Assembly: GCA_016281055.1 (NCBI GenBank) | Contig: JAEEHW010000140.1 | Span: 1-53,871, forward strand | Source of the DNA: Prevotella sp. | Lineage (GTDB): Bacteria; Bacteroidota; Bacteroidia; Bacteroidales; Bacteroidaceae | DNA length: 53,871 nt | Direction of reading: 5' to 3' | Shown: one piece after another, positions 49,838 through 53,871 of the stretch | Numbering within the stretch: position 1 is the first letter of the stretch | How the letters are laid out: each line of letters starts with the position of its first letter | Made by a program: the position numbers and the translations under genes | Notes under the pieces: model-generated | Database searches by the model: none | Seen by the model: the letters and a program-made list of their open reading frames with translations, nothing else | What the model was told of the DNA's origin: nothing

Positions 49838-50884
49838 ATGAATTACCATTTGTTCAACCCCGACCACGAGATTGCACTGGCGATGAACACCCGGAGCTTC
49901 GTGCCGTCACGCAACGTAAGACAGATGTGTCACGACCTTGCATTTCTGCCTGCACTGTGGGCGGATGACGGCGACGGTGTGATTGCGGATGATGCGGAGT
50001 ATGCCAGGCAGGCTTATGAGGCACTTGGGCTGAAGAACAAAAAAAACATGCTGTTTCTTTCCTTAAAGGATGCTGCAGCACGGATTACCCAGCACGACAG
50101 TATAAGCCCATGGGGATGGAACATGGCTATACGCGAAACGCTGCGCATTGCCGGCATATCGACGACGATGCTTCCCACTGAAGAACGACTGGAGGAATGG
50201 CGCACTTTGTCGGGGCGCGCACTGGCAACGAAGATTCTGGAAGAACAGAAAGCAGTGGAAAGGACTGTGGGAACTGCAGAGGTGTGTGATACGATATGCG
50301 CTGTGGAAGATTTCCTCAAAGTGCACCGTGACATTGTAATCAAGGCGCCATACAGCAGCAGCGGCAGGGGGGTGAGATTTGTCAACACCATCGATGAGGC
50401 AACCCGCAACTGGGTGGTGCGCACGATAAGGCAGCAGGGATATGTGACGGTAGAGAAGAAATACGCCAAGCTGCTTGACTTTGCCGTGGAATATGAGATA
50501 ACCGCTACGGGTGAACTGCAACGCAAGGGCTTGTCGGTATTTCAGGCCGACGGTGCCGCATACACCGGCAACTTGCTGATGAGCGAGGAAGAGAAATGGA
50601 ACATACTGTCACAATACCTTTCCCAAGAGGTTACAGAAAAAGCGCTGTCCTCACTGGAATCCTCACTCGCAAATCATCTGTCGGACAAATATTACGGTCC
50701 CTTCGGCGTTGACATGATGATGGTGGACTGCGAACATGAGGCATACCTCCATCCCTGCGTGGAGATAAACCTGCGCCGCACCATGGGACATGTGGCACTT
50801 GCGCTCTCGCAGCGTGGTGAACGCGGCGTGATGCGTACCGTATTTGATGGCGGACGATTCGGTCTGAATACTGGCAAAGCATGA
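49838..50884 (+). CDS. Uncharacterised ATP-grasp-like protein
   Basis: This 348-residue cytoplasmic protein has the shape of an ATP-grasp enzyme. It shows the Bacteroidetes-type N-terminus HLFNPDHEIALAMNTRSFVP (residues 4-23), the nucleotide loop DIVIKAPYSSSGRGVRFV (about 165-182), VEKKYAKLLDFAVEYEI (about 208-224), and the metal-binding end YGPFGVDMMMVD...CVEINLRRTMGHVAL (about 285-325). ATP-grasp enzymes join a carboxylate to an amine or thiol through an acyl phosphate. The substrate is unknown and I know no characterised member. The gene follows the propeller gene by 18 bp. Confidence 0.75.
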   Translation: MNYHLFNPDHEIALAMNTRSFVPSRNVRQMCHDLAFLPALWADDGDGVIADDAEYARQAYEALGLKNKKNMLFLSLKDAAARITQHDSISPWGWNMAIRETLRIAGISTTMLPTEERLEEWRTLSGRALATKILEEQKAVERTVGTAEVCDTICAVEDFLKVHRDIVIKAPYSSSGRGVRFVNTIDEATRNWVVRTIRQQGYVTVEKKYAKLLDFAVEYEITATGELQRKGLSVFQADGAAYTGNLLMSEEEKWNILSQYLSQEVTEKALSSLESSLANHLSDKYYGPFGVDMMMVDCEHEAYLHPCVEINLRRTMGHVALALSQRGERGVMRTVFDGGRFGLNTGKA

Positions 50885-51010
50885 CATGAGAGTGGCGCGA
50901 TGGTAGAAAATTGGTTCATGGAGGTTGTAAAGAAATGTCTTTTTGCCTTTGGTGACACCAATACGTGCATTTTTTTACGGCAACAAAGCAAGAGATTGTA
51001 TATTTTTTTG

Positions 51011-51018
51011 TAATTTTG
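51011..51018 (+). promoter_or_regulatory. Promoter -7 box of the GH43 operon
   Basis: TAATTTTG with predicted start near 51025 and a leader of about 18 nt. The -33 match is poor. The 158-bp spacer before it holds no gene. Confidence 0.5.
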
Positions 51019-51042
51019 TAGCCAAAACATTTATTACAAATA

Positions 51043-52764
51043 ATGAAGAAAACACTTTTTGCTTTCTTGTTGGCACTGCCGTTAGTGACCGGTGCGGTGA
51101 ACTACAAGTCTGAAGTTTGGTCGCCCGACAACGGCGATGGTACGTTTACCAACCCCGTAATCAATGCAGACTATTCTGACCCCGACGTATGCGTGGGTGC
51201 GAGTGGTGAGGATTTCTATATGACCGCCTCGTCATTCAACTGCATACCCGGTCTGCCGATACTTCACTCGAAAGACCTTGTGAACTGGGAAATCGTCAAC
51301 TATGCCGTAAAGGCATTGCTGCCGCTCGACCGCTATGCCGTGCCGCAGCATGGCAACGGCGTGTGGGCACCGTCAATACGCTACAACGAGCATAACAACA
51401 CATATTATATATATTGGGGCGACCCCGACCTCGGCGTGTTCGTGGTAACGGCGAAAGACCCTGCCGGCGAGTGGACTGAACCAAAGTGCATCATTCCCGG
51501 CAAAGGCATTATAGACACCACACCACTCTGGGATGAGGATGGCAGATGCTACCTCGTGAACGGTTGGGCAAACTCACGCTGCCAGTTCAACTCAGTGCTG
51601 ACGGTGCGTGAGATGAGCGCCGACGGCATGAAGCAGATAGGCAACCCCGTGATAGTGTTTGACGGCAACGGCACCAACGACCGCACGGCAGAAGGTCCTA
51701 AGTTCTACAAGCGCGACGGATGGTACTGGATAATGTGTCCTGCCGGTGGCGTGCCAACAGGTCATCAGCTGGCCATGCGTTCCAAGTCGCCTTACGGTCC
51801 TTACGAAAGCAAGACAGTATTGGCGCAGGGCACCACCAACGTGAACGGCCCTCACCAAGGAGGATGGATTCACTTGAAGAGCGGCGAAGACTGGTTCCTG
51901 CACTTCCAGGACAAGGAAGCCTATGGTCGCGTGGTGTGGCTCGAACCAGTGAAGTGGATTGACAACTGGCCTGTAATGGGCGAGAACGCAGGCAAGGTGA
52001 AGGCTTACGGCAAGACAGAGAAATACTGTGGACAGCCGGTGCTGACATACAAGAAACCTAACGTGGGCGGCACATACCCTGTGGTGAACCCCGTAGAGAG
52101 CGACGAGTTCAATACCACCACACTGGGCAAGCAGTGGCAATGGCACGCCAACTATGACCAGACCTTCGGTATGCCTACGCCATACGGATATTTCCGAGTG
52201 TTCTGCCACCGTCAGAGTGCAGAATACAAAAACCTGTGGGAGGCCGGCAACCTGCTGCTGCAGAAAACGCCTGCCGACAATTTCACAGCAACAGCGAAAC
52301 TTACCATGACCGCCAAGGCCGAGCAGCAATACGGCGGCATAATATGCATGGGCATGGACTACTCCTCACTGGTACTGCGCCGCGTGGGCGACGAGTTCCA
52401 GTTGCAGCAGATAACCTGCAAGAGTGCCGACAAAGGCAAGCTCGAAACAATAGAAGTGCTTGCCACACTGCCCCCCACCTCTGCCGACAAGATAGACTAC
52501 CAGCCGTCGCTGCACTGCGACATATACATGCAGATGAAGGTGGAATACATAGGCGGCAAGACCAAGGAAGGCAGCAACAAGCACGAGGCACGCGTGACCT
52601 TCGCCTATTCAAAAGACGGCAAGAAGTTCACCCCCTGCGGTAATGCCTTCACCATGCGCCAAGGCAAGTGGATAGGAGCCAAGATAGGCATCTGCGCAGC
52701 CGAGCAGCCAGGCAAGAAGGTGCGCGGATGGGTTGACGTGGACTGGTTCCGCATCACGAAGTGA
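51043..52764 (+). CDS. Secreted GH43 family glycosidase
   Basis: This 573-residue exported enzyme (signal MKKTLFAFLLALPLVTGAVN) has a five-bladed propeller catalytic domain (about 34-330) with the general base Asp in INADYSDPDVCVG (Asp46), the pKa-tuning Asp in GIIDTTPLWDEDGRCYLV (about 161-178) and the acid Glu in RTAEGPKFYKRDGWYW (about Glu217). A C-terminal beta-sandwich of the beta-xylosidase C2 type follows (about 355-573). Such enzymes release arabinose or xylose from plant hemicellulose or arabinan. Subfamily cannot be read reliably. A lipoprotein gene follows after 38 bp. Confidence 0.92.
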   Translation: MKKTLFAFLLALPLVTGAVNYKSEVWSPDNGDGTFTNPVINADYSDPDVCVGASGEDFYMTASSFNCIPGLPILHSKDLVNWEIVNYAVKALLPLDRYAVPQHGNGVWAPSIRYNEHNNTYYIYWGDPDLGVFVVTAKDPAGEWTEPKCIIPGKGIIDTTPLWDEDGRCYLVNGWANSRCQFNSVLTVREMSADGMKQIGNPVIVFDGNGTNDRTAEGPKFYKRDGWYWIMCPAGGVPTGHQLAMRSKSPYGPYESKTVLAQGTTNVNGPHQGGWIHLKSGEDWFLHFQDKEAYGRVVWLEPVKWIDNWPVMGENAGKVKAYGKTEKYCGQPVLTYKKPNVGGTYPVVNPVESDEFNTTTLGKQWQWHANYDQTFGMPTPYGYFRVFCHRQSAEYKNLWEAGNLLLQKTPADNFTATAKLTMTAKAEQQYGGIICMGMDYSSLVLRRVGDEFQLQQITCKSADKGKLETIEVLATLPPTSADKIDYQPSLHCDIYMQMKVEYIGGKTKEGSNKHEARVTFAYSKDGKKFTPCGNAFTMRQGKWIGAKIGICAAEQPGKKVRGWVDVDWFRITK

Positions 52765-52802
52765 CAGACACAACACATATTAACTAACATAACTATTAAG
52801 AA

Positions 52803-53324
52803 ATGAAGAAAATTTTAATGCTATTTGTCATGGCAGCCACAATGCTGTCATTGACCTCATGTGATGATGACAAGATTGCGCAGACTCTTGATGGAGTATG
52901 GGAAGGACAGGTATCCACAGCTCGTTGGAATTCATACCAATATGTGGATATACAATTCTCAAGAGAAGGATACTCTGACGGCTATGGCGTGGAATACGAT
53001 TACTTCAGCAGCGGTGGATACGTAGAATGTCCATTCACATACAAAGTCACCAACGGCAGAATATTCATGGAATATGAAGACGGTTCACGCATAGCAATAA
53101 GCAATTACACATTGACTGAGACTCAATTCTCTGGCGAGTTCTGCGAGTGGATAGGCAGTTACTCCGTTGGCAATGTGATAGCAAGATTCGACTTCGTGAA
53201 AGTAACAAGTTGGAGGCACAACCGCTACAGCAACTACTATTATTATATTGGAAAGTCTGACAGCACTGTAACATCAGAGAAAGAGGCTACACCAATAAAG
53301 GAAAAGGCCGACGATGCCGAATAA
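52803..53324 (+). CDS. Putative lipoprotein
   Basis: This 173-residue protein has a lipoprotein signal (MKKILMLFVMAATMLSLTSC) with the acylated Cys at 20. The mature part starts DDDKIAQTLDGVWEGQVST and looks like a small beta-barrel or lipocalin-like 'TLDGxWEG' domain that is very frequent in Bacteroidales lipoproteins. The C-terminus is a Lys/Glu/Asp-rich tail. Function unknown. Probable operon with the GH43 gene. Confidence 0.8.
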   Translation: MKKILMLFVMAATMLSLTSCDDDKIAQTLDGVWEGQVSTARWNSYQYVDIQFSREGYSDGYGVEYDYFSSGGYVECPFTYKVTNGRIFMEYEDGSRIAISNYTLTETQFSGEFCEWIGSYSVGNVIARFDFVKVTSWRHNRYSNYYYYIGKSDSTVTSEKEATPIKEKADDAE

Positions 53325-53363
53325 ATTGTTTTTCCTACATGAGAAAATATTTTTCAAAGAATA

Positions 53364-53395
53364 TTTTGTCAGTATAGAAAAAATTATTAATTTTG
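53364..53395 (+). promoter_or_regulatory. Promoter of the tRNA-Ser gene
   Basis: TTTTG (53364-53368), 19-bp spacer, TAATTTTG (53388-53395). Transcription would begin near 53402, inside the hairpin described next. Confidence 0.65.
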
Positions 53396-53396
53396 C

Positions 53397-53429
53397 ATGC
53401 TGAAAAAGCGAGAAAAGCTTTTTCAGCAT
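53397..53429 (+). promoter_or_regulatory. Perfect 13-bp inverted repeat ahead of tRNA-Ser
   Basis: ATGCTGAAAAAGC (53397-53409) and GCTTTTTCAGCAT (53417-53429) pair completely around a 7-nt loop, 2 bp before the mature tRNA end. It could be a processing signal or regulator site in the pre-tRNA leader. Confidence 0.5.
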
Positions 53430-53431
53430 AA

Positions 53432-53523
53432 GGAAGGTTGGCAGAGTGACCGAATGCGCTGGACTCGAAATCCGGTATACGCTTTACCGCGTATCGGGGG
53501 TTTGAATCCCTCACCTTCCGCCA
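53432..53523 (+). tRNA. tRNA-Ser (CGA)
   Basis: The 89-nt body plus encoded CCA has a GGAAGGT/ACCTTCC acceptor stem, the D arm, an anticodon stem-loop GGACTCGAAATCC with anticodon CGA (53466-53468, reading UCG), a long variable arm (about 53475-53495) as expected for serine, and the T arm GGGGTTTGAATCCC. The terminal CCA is at 53521-53523. Confidence 0.95.
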
Positions 53524-53535
53524 GGAAAATAATAG

Positions 53536-53570
53536 CTGCAGGATGACACAACATCCTGCAGTTTTTTATT
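53536..53570 (+). terminator. Intrinsic terminator of tRNA-Ser
   Basis: A perfect 10-bp stem CTGCAGGATG/CATCCTGCAG (53536-53545, 53552-53561), 6-nt loop, then TTTTTTATTT. Confidence 0.9.
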
Positions 53571-53596
53571 TGTCCATTCGCAAAAAAAACACCGCC

Positions 53597-53692
53597 ATGA
53601 CGCATTATACGAGGATTATATGTAGAAGATAACAACAACGGATTGCGGAATCAGACGTTTTCGGGTCAAAAATGTCGCAAATTATGCGTCAT
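53597..53692. repeat. Long-range inverted repeat
   Basis: ATGACGCATTAT (53597-53608) and ATTATGCGTCAT (53681-53692) are reverse complements with one mismatch, 72 bp apart. No gene lies between. It directly precedes the repeat at 53715. Confidence 0.4.
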
Positions 53693-53714
53693 TTTGAGAG
53701 TTAATTTGATAAAT

Positions 53715-53871
53715 GAATAGAAGACAACACAGACAACAATGACAACAGCTGTGTGACAGAAGGGATGTGCGAGAAAAAAGTTGTCCAAGTTTTCCTAAGT
53801 TGTCTTCAAAAAGATGTAGGACGACATAGGTAATTTCATGCAATTTTTCATTTATTATAACCTTCGGTTAG
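53715..53871 (-). repeat. GTTGTC palindromic repeat, inverted copy cut by the window end
   Basis: Read on the minus strand it matches 19118-19278 over about 155 bp, from CTAACCGAAGGTTATAA at the window edge through GAAGACAACTTAGGA and on to GTTGTCTTCTATTC. Mismatches are concentrated in the middle loop. Confidence 0.65.

Overview
The window looks like chromosomal DNA of a Bacteroidales bacterium, most likely Prevotella or a close relative. The signs are at least fifteen promoter sites of the Bacteroidetes type (-7 box TAnnTTTG, often with TTTG about 20 bp upstream), families typical of that order (DUF4301, DUF1573, FISUMP-type secreted proteins, GH127/GH146, a GH28-GH105 fusion, an AddAB pair), and intergenic spaces packed with short purine-rich or AATGCACA-type repeats. 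I see no rRNA, CRISPR array, transposase, integrase or prophage. The genus is inferred from style and families, not from a marker gene.

Layout. 0-2.6 kb: a Cys-rich small protein coupled to a radical-SAM activase, converging on a secreted nitroreductase and a secreted protein of unknown role. 3-9.6 kb: ridA-tcdA-nudC on + and a MATE exporter plus a beta-L-arabinofuranosidase on -. This block is framed by two inverted copies of a promoter-plus-structured-leader cassette. 10-18.5 kb: an I9-like lipoprotein, an iron-dependent alcohol dehydrogenase and addAB, all on -. 18.2-20.6 kb: repeat-rich intergenic DNA around a DUF2975 membrane protein/XRE regulator pair. 20.6-25.7 kb, +: a YycJ-like hydrolase, a DUF1573 protein, a RelA-type (p)ppGpp synthetase with a degenerate HD domain, and DUF4301. 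25.7-33.4 kb, -: two secreted proteins with dockerin-like C-termini, one an M6 metalloprotease, and a GH28-GH105 pectinase fusion. 33.4-38.7 kb, -: yebC, then hisE-ftsE-pheT. 38.7-42.8 kb, -: hisH-hisA-hisF-hisI followed by two secreted proteins. 42.7-46.2 kb, -: a FISUMP protein, a short ComEC with an overlapping 39-codon ORF, a small membrane protein and trmD. 46.2-53.9 kb, +: ligA, a beta-propeller protein, an uncharacterised ATP-grasp protein, a GH43 enzyme with a lipoprotein, and tRNA-Ser(CGA).

Functional picture. Most genes are housekeeping (translation, histidine synthesis, DNA ligation and repair, stringent response). The accessory part is a scattered set of secreted plant-cell-wall enzymes (arabinofuranosidase, pectinase/unsaturated uronyl hydrolase, GH43) with no SusC/SusD genes nearby.

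The most unusual content is non-coding. There are several dispersed repeat families, some carrying promoters, some providing the stop codons of neighbouring genes, and one inserted in frame in both addA and addB. Other candidates are a small structured RNA, operator boxes around the XRE/DUF2975 promoter, and a nearly leaderless his operon.
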